Shown piece by piece: positions 1 to 8,097 of a stretch of 64,000 nt of DNA. The DNA comes from Chitinophagales bacterium (GTDB lineage Bacteria; Bacteroidota; Bacteroidia; Chitinophagales; Chitinophagaceae). The notes under the pieces are model-generated. The model had not been told where the DNA came from. It saw nothing but the letters and a program-made list of their open reading frames with translations, and searched no databases. Both the position numbers and the translations under genes were made by a program. The stretch covers positions 62,001 to 126,000 of the forward strand of contig JACJXR010000007.1 in NCBI GenBank assembly GCA_020636505.1, given 5' to 3'. Within the stretch, counting starts at the first letter, position 1, and each line of letters opens with the position of its first letter.

Positions 1-60
1 AAATGATAGCAACTCCGGGGCCATACGGAGTTACAGAATCCGGCTTATTATGCTGAGTAG
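1..60 (+). ncRNA. rnpB: RNase P RNA, 3' end (partial)
   Basis: The first bases of the window contain ACAGAATCCGGCTTA at about 33-47, which matches the universally conserved 3' strand of the type A RNase P RNA core (ACAGAAyCCGGCTTA), followed by a short 3' tail as in other rnpB genes. A small hairpin (AACTCCG 11-17, CGGAGTT 26-32) lies just before it, as expected for a variable distal helix. A strong intrinsic terminator follows at 79-114. The rest of the RNA lies upstream of the window. The identification rests on this short conserved block, which is highly diagnostic; the exact 3' end is a guess. Confidence 0.8.
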
Positions 61-78
61 TTGTTTTGGTTAATTGAT

Positions 79-114
79 TTGAGCGTCGGTATTGGCCCGA
101 CGCTCAACTTTTTT
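79..114 (+). terminator. Intrinsic terminator after rnpB
   Basis: An 11-bp perfect stem, TTGAGCGTCGG (79-89) and CCGACGCTCAA (97-107), with a 7-base loop is followed by CTTTTTT (108-114) on the + strand. It ends the rnpB transcript entering from the left edge. Confidence 0.85.
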
Positions 115-116
115 AA

Positions 117-148
117 AGAAGAACAGCTCCATTCGGAGCTGTTCTTCT
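117..148 (-). terminator. Hairpin terminator of the T9SS haem/copper gene
   Basis: A perfect 14-bp stem, AGAAGAACAGCTCC (117-130) and GGAGCTGTTCTTCT (135-148), with loop ATTC lies 2 bases past the stop of the minus-strand gene. On the minus strand it is followed only by TT and then an A-run, so the U-tract is poor; the stem itself is strong. Confidence 0.65.
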
Positions 149-150
149 GA

Positions 151-1761
151 TTAATGCTGTATTGAAATTTTTTCTGTGAATGTTCGTTTGGATGTTCGCA
201 TCTGCAAAATGTAAGTGCCGTTTGGTACATCATTTACAGTATACGGTTCTGCGTGATACGCCTTACTTGTATGTTCGTTATTTGTCAGAGACTTAACAAC
301 GCGCCCCTGAATATCAATTACAGATATAGTCACATCGTCAGCTTCTTGTAAATAGTATTTTACATACAACTTACCGCTTGAAGGGTTAGGATACGGTGCA
401 AACATTTCTTGTTCGCCATATGCAGCAACAGTGTTTTCTACACCCACAGGTACAAGTGTACTTGTGTCGATATCTATGCTCTCATCGCCGCTTTTATATT
501 GTGTCCATATAAAGTAGGTGAGCATCATTTCGTCGGTTGTGGCTTCACCTGCTTTTACGGTGATCGGTGGATTGCTTGGGTTGAATGGGTTGTTGGATGT
601 ATTGTCGAAAAACGCTTCGGAATATAATGTGGTTCCTTGTGGAAGTTTTATCAGTTTTCTGAACAGGTAAAAACCTTGCCAGCTAAAGTCCCATTTCGGT
701 ATATCTATCAATTTAAGCGTATCACCTGCTTTTACACCATATGCATTGATGCTTCTTCCGATAAGGTGCATATGTGGAGCAATACCGAGTAGAGTAATAT
801 CTCCCACAAAGCTCGATACGTTTGAAAACTGTGTATACAGTTGTGTTTGGTTCGCAGGTATGCTTATTGATGATGGGGTCATTGTACAAAGTGCGCCGAG
901 GTGGTTCAAAACAGGGTCTATTCTTACGCTTCTTGTACTTGTACTTTTTGAGAAAAAGAAGCGAAGTTTTGTACTGTCTACCATTCCTGATGAGCCTGCA
1001 GGGTAGTGAATTTGTAGAACTATATCCGCGTTTTTAGGAATTCTTATACCGAAGCCTTTTGGCAACTCCAATGGAGGAGTACCAGGTACCCAGCCGCCTA
1101 TCATGATGGCTGCACTTGTTCCCGGTCCGCCAAAGCTTACATACCCCGGTCCTGATGTTTGTGCATCCAAATTTGCACAAACTCCTGTGGTATCGGCATA
1201 TACTATTACGTGGTGTACAATATCTCTGTTTCCCGGTATCGCCTCAAATGACTCAATATACTTTTCAGCCGATAGGCCGCTTGGTATTACAAAGCATTGG
1301 TAAACATCTCCTGAGGACGCTGTTGACGTGAAAGTCGGTATTTGAATTTCCAGATCTGCAGTTCCTGAGATGTCTCCATTAGGATTGAAAGTCGGTGGAG
1401 GTGGAGCTAAGTTCGGATCTCCTTGCGGTGTACCTCCATTTACCCAGTCGGATATCTTCTTGATATCAGCTTGAGACAGCAATCTTTCGTGTGCCAAACG
1501 CTGATATGTCGGGTCAGGTGGCCATGGTGGCATATAACCCGTTGTTACAGATGCCGCTATTGATGCCGCTTTGCTGACCGTAGTGTTATATGTTACCATC
1601 TCAAATGGGCCGATTCCGCCGGTCCTATGACAAGAAACACAATTGTTGTACAGTATTGGTGCAATATCGGTGCTCCAAACAGGTTTTTGGGCGTTGGATG
1701 TGCTTGAAATGGCAAAGGGTAGTGATAGTATCAGTAGTAATGCTTTTTTCATAGTCTTCAT
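151..1761 (-). CDS. Secreted c-haem / copper monooxygenase-fold protein with T9SS type A sorting domain
   Basis: 536 residues. Residues 1-24 are a signal peptide. A haem-c binding motif CVSCH sits at 41-45 in a region resembling the Planctomycete-type cytochrome c segments common in Bacteroidota. The central part has the copper-ligand pattern of peptidylglycine alpha-hydroxylating / dopamine beta-monooxygenase folds: HH at 183-184, QIHYP with His252, and APHMH with His330 and His332. The last ~80 residues (from YPNPSSG) are a type A T9SS sorting domain, so the protein is exported to the cell surface or medium. Start chosen at the first Met; Met4 is equally possible. The substrate is unknown, and enzymatic activity is inferred from the motifs only. 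It stands alone, divergent from valS. Confidence 0.8.
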   Translation of the reverse strand: MKTMKKALLLILSLPFAISSTSNAQKPVWSTDIAPILYNNCVSCHRTGGIGPFEMVTYNTTVSKAASIAASVTTGYMPPWPPDPTYQRLAHERLLSQADIKKISDWVNGGTPQGDPNLAPPPPTFNPNGDISGTADLEIQIPTFTSTASSGDVYQCFVIPSGLSAEKYIESFEAIPGNRDIVHHVIVYADTTGVCANLDAQTSGPGYVSFGGPGTSAAIMIGGWVPGTPPLELPKGFGIRIPKNADIVLQIHYPAGSSGMVDSTKLRFFFSKSTSTRSVRIDPVLNHLGALCTMTPSSISIPANQTQLYTQFSNVSSFVGDITLLGIAPHMHLIGRSINAYGVKAGDTLKLIDIPKWDFSWQGFYLFRKLIKLPQGTTLYSEAFFDNTSNNPFNPSNPPITVKAGEATTDEMMLTYFIWTQYKSGDESIDIDTSTLVPVGVENTVAAYGEQEMFAPYPNPSSGKLYVKYYLQEADDVTISVIDIQGRVVKSLTNNEHTSKAYHAEPYTVNDVPNGTYILQMRTSKRTFTEKISIQH

Positions 1762-1866
1762 TTGTGCATGTAATTTAAGTAAAATATGTCTTACGACCGT
1801 TCAATCATGTGATTTATAAATCGTTAAGACGTTAAAAAAGTTACAGACCCTTCGCATGATTGGTAT

Positions 1867-1874
1867 TATCTTTG
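1867..1874 (+). promoter_or_regulatory. -7 promoter element of valS
   Basis: TATCTTTG matches the Bacteroidota -7 consensus TAnnTTTG, 40 bases before the valS ATG. TTACA at 1841-1845 is the only weak candidate for the upstream element. A transcription start near 1879 would give a leader of roughly 36 bases. Confidence 0.55.
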
Positions 1875-1914
1875 TAACCTTTATATTTATTAATCTGACA
1901 GTTTTTTATAATTA

Positions 1915-4548
1915 ATGGAACTCAGCAAGAACTTTCAACATAAGGAAGCAGAGCAACATTGGTACGAGCATTGGGAAAATGCAGGCTATTTTGCCTCAAA
2001 ACCCGATAATAGGCCGGCATATACTATAGTAATACCTCCACCTAACGTAACCGGTGTGTTGCATATGGGACATGCGTTGAACGATACTGTTCAAGACGTA
2101 TTGCTGCGCCGTGCCAAAATGCTCGGCTATAATACTTGTTGGGTACCGGGTACCGATCACGCATCAATTGCCACCGAAGCTAAGGTTGTTGCAATGTTGC
2201 GCGACCAAGGTATCGATAAGTCCAAGTTGTCACGCGATGAGTTCTTGAAACATGCATACGAGTGGAAGGACAAGTATGGTGGTATCATACTTCAACAGTT
2301 AAAAAAGCTGGGTTGTGCGCTTGATTGGGAGCGTACCAACTTCACAATGGATGAAGACTATTACGCTGCGGTAATACGTGTGTTTGTTGATTTGTATAAC
2401 AAAGGGAGCATTTATCGTGGAGTGAAGATGATCAACTGGGATCCGAAGGCTAAGACAGCACTCAGTGATGAAGAGGTGATCCACAAGCAAACAAACTCAA
2501 AACTGTACTACGTAAGGTATAAGTTGGACGGTGATAAGGAGGAGTATATAACAATCGCAACTGTACGACCTGAAACAATTCTCGGTGATACTGCTGTGTG
2601 TGTACATCCTGAAGATGAACGTTATGCTCATTTGAAAGGAAGGAAATGTATCATTCCTCTTGTGAACAGGGAAGTGCCTATCATTTTTGATGATTATATA
2701 GATATTGAATTTGGTACAGGGGCATTGAAGGTTACACCCGCTCATGACATCAACGACTATAACCTTGGAATAAAACACAACCTGCAAGTAATAGATACGC
2801 TCAACGAAGATGGTACAATGAGTGAAGCTGCAGGTATGTATATAGGTCAGGATAGGTTTGATGTGCGTAAGCAAATAGTAAAAGACCTTGATGCAGCAGG
2901 ACATTTGGTGAAAGAAGAAGATTACAGCAACCAAGTAGGTTTCTCTGAACGTACAGATGCGGTAATAGAACCAAGATTGTCAATGCAGTGGTGGTGTGAC
3001 ATGAGTACTTTGGCCAAGCCTGCATTGGATAATGTGTTAAACAATAACATCGAATTTCATCCTGCCAAGTTTAAGAATCTTTATCGTCACTGGATGGAGA
3101 ATATCAAAGACTGGTGTATCAGCCGCCAACTATGGTGGGGACAGCGTATACCTGCCTGGTACGATATTGAGAACACCATTTATGTTGGGAAGACCGCTGA
3201 GGATGCACACGAACAATATAGAAGTCAAAAACCTGAACTTGCTGAAAAGCATCCTGAGTTGAGACAAGATGAGGATGTGTTGGATACATGGTTCAGTAGT
3301 TGGCTGTGGCCGATGCAAGTGTTCGGTTGGAACGAGAACCCGAACAACGAAGAGTTGAAATATTATTATCCTACCAAGACATTGGTAACTGCACCTGAGA
3401 TCATATTCTTCTGGGTGGCGAGGATGATAATGGCAGGTTATGAGTTCATGGGTGAAAAACCTTTCAGCGAGGTTTACTTTACAGGTATAGTTAGAGATAA
3501 GAAGGGTAGGAAGATGAGTAAGTCTTTGGGTAACTCTCCTGACTTACTTCAATTGATAGATGACTATGGTGCCGACTCGGTACGTTTCAGTGTGATGATT
3601 TCTTCACCTGCAGGTAACGACTTGCTGTATGATGAATCTACATTGGAACAGGGTAGGAACTTTGGAAACAAAATGTGGAATGCCCTCAAGTTGATAAAGA
3701 GTTGGGAAGGAAGGTTAGACGATAATGTTGAGGAGGGTGATGTACACTTTGCTATTGACTGGATGGAACAGCGAATGGCTGAAGTGTCTCATCAATTGGC
3801 AGAGTTGTTCAAAGACTTCAGGCTGAGTGAAGCATTGAAAACATTGTACTCTCTTATTTGGGATGATTTCTGCTCTTGGTACTTGGAGTGGGTAAAACCC
3901 GCTATGGGTGCAAATATGTCGCATCATGTGTTTCAACGTACGGTAGATATGTACGAAGAGTTGTTGCAATTGTTGCACCCATATGTGCCATTCGTTACTG
4001 AAGAGATATATCACCAACTGAGAGATAGGAATGTGGGACATGACCTTATTATCAAGCAATTGTCGGAGTATGGTGAGCCTAATGTCGATATATTGAAGCA
4101 AGGTAAATTGCTGAAAGAGGTTATCACGGGAATTCGTGACAGTAGAAACAAAAACCAACTGAAGCCCAAAGACAGTATCAAACTTTGGATAACCACAAAA
4201 CACAATTCTTTTTACGATACTGTTCAGGAAATATTGCGCAGACAAGTAAACGCAGAACATATTGGCTTTACCGATGAAGTAAAACCGGGAACGATAACAA
4301 CTGTTGTTCAAACGGATAAGCTATATATTGAAACCGAAGCAGAAGGGATAGATGTTGAGGTTCAGAAAGACAAATTGCAGAAAGAATTAGACTACCTGAA
4401 AGGCTTTTTGATAAGCATTGATAAGAAATTGGGGAACGAACGATTTGTTCAAAATGCCAAGCCTGAAATTGTTGAGACAGAGCGTAAGAAAAAATCCGAT
4501 GCAGAGGCCAAAATAAAGGCACTTGAGGAAAGCATCGGTTTGTTATAA
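1915..4548 (+). CDS. valS: Valyl-tRNA synthetase
   Basis: 877 residues, the usual length for bacterial ValRS. It charges tRNA-Val with valine in the cytoplasm. Class I signatures are present: PPPNVTG followed by HMGH (50-53) in the Rossmann core, the editing (CP1) domain in the middle third, and KMSKS (about 533-537). The last ~60 residues are Lys/Glu-rich and form the C-terminal coiled coil that contacts the tRNA (residues about 815-875). The ATG start directly precedes the conserved N-terminus. A -7 element lies 40 bases upstream. The gene is followed after 10 bases by a small secreted-protein gene and then miaE, which are probably co-transcribed. Confidence 0.98.
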   Translation: MELSKNFQHKEAEQHWYEHWENAGYFASKPDNRPAYTIVIPPPNVTGVLHMGHALNDTVQDVLLRRAKMLGYNTCWVPGTDHASIATEAKVVAMLRDQGIDKSKLSRDEFLKHAYEWKDKYGGIILQQLKKLGCALDWERTNFTMDEDYYAAVIRVFVDLYNKGSIYRGVKMINWDPKAKTALSDEEVIHKQTNSKLYYVRYKLDGDKEEYITIATVRPETILGDTAVCVHPEDERYAHLKGRKCIIPLVNREVPIIFDDYIDIEFGTGALKVTPAHDINDYNLGIKHNLQVIDTLNEDGTMSEAAGMYIGQDRFDVRKQIVKDLDAAGHLVKEEDYSNQVGFSERTDAVIEPRLSMQWWCDMSTLAKPALDNVLNNNIEFHPAKFKNLYRHWMENIKDWCISRQLWWGQRIPAWYDIENTIYVGKTAEDAHEQYRSQKPELAEKHPELRQDEDVLDTWFSSWLWPMQVFGWNENPNNEELKYYYPTKTLVTAPEIIFFWVARMIMAGYEFMGEKPFSEVYFTGIVRDKKGRKMSKSLGNSPDLLQLIDDYGADSVRFSVMISSPAGNDLLYDESTLEQGRNFGNKMWNALKLIKSWEGRLDDNVEEGDVHFAIDWMEQRMAEVSHQLAELFKDFRLSEALKTLYSLIWDDFCSWYLEWVKPAMGANMSHHVFQRTVDMYEELLQLLHPYVPFVTEEIYHQLRDRNVGHDLIIKQLSEYGEPNVDILKQGKLLKEVITGIRDSRNKNQLKPKDSIKLWITTKHNSFYDTVQEILRRQVNAEHIGFTDEVKPGTITTVVQTDKLYIETEAEGIDVEVQKDKLQKELDYLKGFLISIDKKLGNERFVQNAKPEIVETERKKKSDAEAKIKALEESIGLL

Positions 4549-4558
4549 CTTTAAGGTG

Positions 4559-5047
4559 ATGAGAAGAGTATTTCAAACCATATTGGTCCTGATTGGAACC
4601 CTCGTATTGTTTACGGCACAAGCTGATGAAAAAAATCAGAAAGAGGTCAAACAAAAGAAGGACCCGAGAGCGTCTTGGATACCCGTATATCTTGGACATA
4701 GCGATATGGACAGTGGTTTGATATCCAAGCCTATGTTTGATTCTCTCTTAGTGCAAGGCTTATATTCTCGTGATACTTCGGGTAAGGAATTTAAAGTAAC
4801 AGGGTTTATGCTCACCTTTTGTGAGCGTATGATATACGAGGATTCAGCAGGTAACATTATGCCTGTCACCGACTACTTATCAGAGTATTGCTTTGACAGC
4901 AAGTTGAAACCACACCAAGAAGATGCACTCCTTCGCAGAGCCAAAAGGGGTGATACTGTTATATTCGAGGATATTAGATTAGAGTCTATAGACAGTGTCA
5001 AACGTCCTGCTCACGGACACCCAATGAAACTTATCATTACACGATAA
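4559..5047 (+). CDS. Small secreted protein resembling the GldM C-terminal domain
   Basis: 162 residues from the ATG at 4559; an earlier in-frame ATG at 4523 lies inside valS and would spoil the signal peptide. Residues 1-20 are a Sec signal. From about residue 70 the pattern (FKVTGFMLTF, later RRAKRGDTVIFEDIR, then a GHPM segment and LIIT at the end) resembles the C-terminal domain of GldM, the periplasmic shaft subunit of the T9SS/gliding motor, which has a comparable FxVxxF start and a RxGDxVxFxxI segment. The rest of GldM (N-terminal TM and other domains) is absent. The similarity is by eye; alternative: an unrelated small periplasmic protein. It sits 10 bases after valS and 4 bases before miaE. 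Confidence 0.7.
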   Translation: MRRVFQTILVLIGTLVLFTAQADEKNQKEVKQKKDPRASWIPVYLGHSDMDSGLISKPMFDSLLVQGLYSRDTSGKEFKVTGFMLTFCERMIYEDSAGNIMPVTDYLSEYCFDSKLKPHQEDALLRRAKRGDTVIFEDIRLESIDSVKRPAHGHPMKLIITR

Positions 5048-5051
5048 TATT

Positions 5052-5654
5052 TTGAGTACTGCCGACAACAGTATATTAGGGCTGAAGCTACCAACAGACC
5101 CAAGGTGGGCAGACCTTGCATCCATATCGTTGCAAGAGATATTGACAGACCATGCTTTCTGTGAGCAAAAAGCAGCCACTCAATGTGTAAGCCTGATACA
5201 GAACTATCCCGACAAACCTCATATAGTAGATGCTCTTTCTCCGATTGTCACCGAAGAGTGGGGGCATTTCAGAATGGTATGGGCCGAAATGAAAAAACGT
5301 GGTTATGAGTTGGGCAGACAACGAAAAGATGAATATGTGAACCTGTTAGTGCAACGTATGCCGAGAGGCTTGTCATACACCGTTAAGCTGCTCAATAGGC
5401 TTATGTTATGCGCACTTATCGAGGCAAGAAGCTGTGAAAGATTTAGAGTTTTGAGTGAGGAGTTAGAAGATGAGCACTTAAGGAAGTTCTATCACAAATT
5501 CATGGTGTCAGAAGCAGGTCATTACAAGTTATTCATCGATCTTGCTGAAAAGTATTTTTCAAAAAAAGAAGTAAAGGCTTGTTGGAACGATTGGTTAAAG
5601 ATAGAAGAAGCAGTGTTGGAGCAGCTTGCGCCAAGAGGTGACCGTATTCACTGA
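5052..5654 (+). CDS. miaE: tRNA-(ms2io6A)-hydroxylase
   Basis: 200 residues. MiaE is a di-iron ferritin-fold monooxygenase that hydroxylates the isopentenyl group of ms2i6A37 in tRNAs. The ferritin-like iron ligands are visible: Glu in DHAFCEQKAA, EEWGHF, EARSCERF and SEAGHYKLF (ExxH patterns). Length and ending fit the family. The start is TTG at 5052: the conserved N-terminus (LGLKLPTDPRW) is upstream of the first in-frame ATG, so a non-ATG start is required. It begins 4 bases after the preceding small gene and probably shares the valS transcript, which places a tRNA modification enzyme with a tRNA synthetase. Confidence 0.93.
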   Translation: MSTADNSILGLKLPTDPRWADLASISLQEILTDHAFCEQKAATQCVSLIQNYPDKPHIVDALSPIVTEEWGHFRMVWAEMKKRGYELGRQRKDEYVNLLVQRMPRGLSYTVKLLNRLMLCALIEARSCERFRVLSEELEDEHLRKFYHKFMVSEAGHYKLFIDLAEKYFSKKEVKACWNDWLKIEEAVLEQLAPRGDRIH

Positions 5655-5714
5655 TAATACAGGTCTTTTTTTTTCCGCTCAATCATTCCGTAATTTTATA
5701 GTAAAGACATTACT

Positions 5715-6725
5715 ATGAAATATGTTCTCTACTTTATAATGATGTTAGGCATAAGCACTATTGGTTACGCCCAACCGACACTCAACAATTTCGCGAACTA
5801 TTCCATTGGCGATTCCATAAAATATATGAGTTGCGATACAGCAGGGTTCAGTGCCGGTAGCGGCGGTGCCAATCAAACATGGAACTTCACTAGCCTAAAT
5901 GTTGTTGACTCGCTTATATATGCCATAGTACATAGAAACTCTGCCAGCAATGGTGGTCAATTCCCCAATGCCTCTTTTGTGGAAGTGTTTGGGACTAATG
6001 AGGTGTATGTTGAGAATAATGCTTCGCAATATGCGGTTGGTGGTTTGTCTCAGAGTGGTATAATTATTAAATACCCCAACACCCAGATAAACTATAATCG
6101 TCCCGCAACATATCAAGATACACTTGTCGATACATTTACTACAGAGTATACTGTAATGTCTTTCAATGTGAAGGGTGCCGGTGTAATAAGGACAAAGGTG
6201 GACGGTTATGGAACTCTTGTGCTTCCTGATTCCACTTATTCGAATGTATTAAGGTTTAAGATAGAGTCTGACGAGGTCGATACGATTCAAGGGCTTCCTG
6301 CACCTGCAAACTTGGTTTTGGTAAAGGCAAGAGGTTATATATGGTTCGATGCCAAACATAAAGGTGCTTTGATGAGGGTTGACTCAATAGATATTAAATC
6401 TCCCGTGCAAAACACAACAGTATATACTGTCAGCTATTATAAAGCAGGTCAAGCACTTGGAGTACAATCAATATCATCTTTTACCGAAGATGCCGCTTGC
6501 TATATCGGTACAGGTGTTATCAAAATAAATGCACCTTTCAATAGCGATAAGGAATATCATTTGTCAGTATATAACAGCTCGGGACAGGTTGTTTTTTCAG
6601 ATAAGTTCAAAGCAACAGGTAATCTCTATACCAATACAATTTCCGATTTACCCAATGGGCTTTATTACATGTCATTAAGCGCTGACAATCAGCAAATTAG
6701 TGCGATTAAGGTATATAAACGATAA
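5715..6725 (+). CDS. T9SS type A sorting domain protein, function unknown
   Basis: 336 residues with a signal peptide (1-19, ending in GYAQ). The body is Ser/Thr/Asn-rich and beta-rich, without a catalytic motif I recognise. The last ~75 residues form a type A T9SS sorting domain (YNSSGQVVF, DLPNGLYYMSL and a basic tail), so the product is expected at the cell surface or in the medium. The NYSIGDSI start of the mature part is common in uncharacterised Bacteroidota T9SS cargo. It stands alone after miaE with a 60-base gap. Confidence 0.85.
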   Translation: MKYVLYFIMMLGISTIGYAQPTLNNFANYSIGDSIKYMSCDTAGFSAGSGGANQTWNFTSLNVVDSLIYAIVHRNSASNGGQFPNASFVEVFGTNEVYVENNASQYAVGGLSQSGIIIKYPNTQINYNRPATYQDTLVDTFTTEYTVMSFNVKGAGVIRTKVDGYGTLVLPDSTYSNVLRFKIESDEVDTIQGLPAPANLVLVKARGYIWFDAKHKGALMRVDSIDIKSPVQNTTVYTVSYYKAGQALGVQSISSFTEDAACYIGTGVIKINAPFNSDKEYHLSVYNSSGQVVFSDKFKATGNLYTNTISDLPNGLYYMSLSADNQQISAIKVYKR

Positions 6726-6855
6726 TTGAAGATATTCTATATGCGGGAATAGGTTTGTCATCATTGGCAGGCCTATTTTGCTAATATCACCTTAACCGGG
6801 TGACAGTTGCAAAGAACATATTTGTTTATATTAGCACACTTCAAAATTAATTTCA

Positions 6856-8031
6856 ATGAAAAGAACGTGTTTATTGCTGGCATTAGCCATGCCTGTTACA
6901 CTGTTTGCTCAAGACGATCTGATAAAGAAGATTGAGGACAACAAGAGTGACAGTGCTAAAAAGAAGTTTGAGTTCAAACATATTATCGACCTTGAAAATA
7001 CCGATGTGAAAAATCAGGGTAAGTCAGGTACGTGTTGGAGCTACTCAACAAATTCATTTCTCGAAAGCGAAATGGTAAGAATGGGTAGAGAAGCTGTTGA
7101 TATAGCTGAAATATACACAGCACGCTGTGTGTATGTAGATAAGGCCGAAAGCTATGTAAGAATGCATGGTAAGCTTGAGTATGGTGATGGTGGTGCATGT
7201 CATGATGTGATAAACATGTATGCCAAATACGGTGCGCTTCCTCAGAGTGTATACAGTGGCTTGAATTACGGAACAGATAAAAACCAGTTCGGTGAAATGC
7301 AGGCTGCGTTGCAAGGCATGTTGAATGCTATTGTAAGAAACCCAAATAGTAAACTCACGCCGAATTGGAAGAAGGCATTCAAGTCGGTTTTGGATGCATA
7401 TTTAGGACCTGTACCCGAAACATTCACTTACAAAGGCAAAATGTATACGCCAAAAACGTTTGCAAGAGATATTGTTGGTATACAGCCCGACGACTACATC
7501 GAATTCTCCTCATTCAACTATCAACCGTATTACGAAAAAACAATGTTGATGGTGCCTGACAACTGGAGCTTTGATAAAGTGTATAACATCAAAATGAATG
7601 ACATGACCACTATTATCGATAATGCTCTTAAAAACGGATATACTGTTGCATGGGCTACTGATGTTAGTGAGAAGTATTTCAGTTGGAAAAATGGTGTTGC
7701 TTTCGTTCCTGAGCAAGAGTGGGATGATATGGATGATTCCACAAGAAAAGACTTATTCAATGGTCCTAAGAATGACAGAAGGATAACAGAAGAAATGAGG
7801 CAGGAAGCATTTGATAATTATACTACAACCGACGATCATGGTATGCACATTGTAGGCCTTGCCAAAGATCAAAACGGTAAAGAATATTATATCGTTAAAA
7901 ACTCGTGGGGAGATAAGAATGATTATAAAGGCTACATCTACGTAACTAAGCCTTATGTACAGTATAAGACTACTGCATTTCTTGTACACAAAGGAGCTGT
8001 TCCAAAATCAATATTAAGTAAGTTCAAATAG
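6856..8031 (+). CDS. Exported C1-family (bleomycin hydrolase-like) aminopeptidase
   Basis: 391 residues, signal peptide 1-19. It is a papain-fold cysteine peptidase of family C1B: the oxyanion Gln and nucleophile Cys60 are in NQGKSGTCWSYST, the catalytic His at about 331 in DHGMHIVGL, and the Asn at about 349 in VKNSWGD. The spacing and the large insert between Cys and His match bleomycin hydrolase / PepC, which are normally cytoplasmic hexamers; this version carries an export signal, as is frequent in Bacteroidota. It ends in LSKFK without a sorting domain, so a periplasmic location is likely. A strong terminator follows. Confidence 0.9.
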   Translation: MKRTCLLLALAMPVTLFAQDDLIKKIEDNKSDSAKKKFEFKHIIDLENTDVKNQGKSGTCWSYSTNSFLESEMVRMGREAVDIAEIYTARCVYVDKAESYVRMHGKLEYGDGGACHDVINMYAKYGALPQSVYSGLNYGTDKNQFGEMQAALQGMLNAIVRNPNSKLTPNWKKAFKSVLDAYLGPVPETFTYKGKMYTPKTFARDIVGIQPDDYIEFSSFNYQPYYEKTMLMVPDNWSFDKVYNIKMNDMTTIIDNALKNGYTVAWATDVSEKYFSWKNGVAFVPEQEWDDMDDSTRKDLFNGPKNDRRITEEMRQEAFDNYTTTDDHGMHIVGLAKDQNGKEYYIVKNSWGDKNDYKGYIYVTKPYVQYKTTAFLVHKGAVPKSILSKFK

Positions 8032-8050
8032 AACGACACACATATTAAAT

Positions 8051-8081
8051 AAAAAAGCCGCGGTATTCCGCGGCTTTTTTT
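8051..8081. terminator. Bidirectional terminator between convergent genes
   Basis: AAAAAA then GCCGCGG (8057-8063), loop TATT, CCGCGGC (8068-8074) and T7. It has a U-tract in both directions and serves the peptidase gene on the plus strand and the T9SS type B gene on the minus strand. Confidence 0.92.
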
Positions 8082-8097
8082 ATGTTGATTGTTTTCT

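Noticed and set aside
3715..4311. 198-codon open frame on the minus strand
   Set aside because: Antisense to the C-terminal part of valS; no family resemblance.
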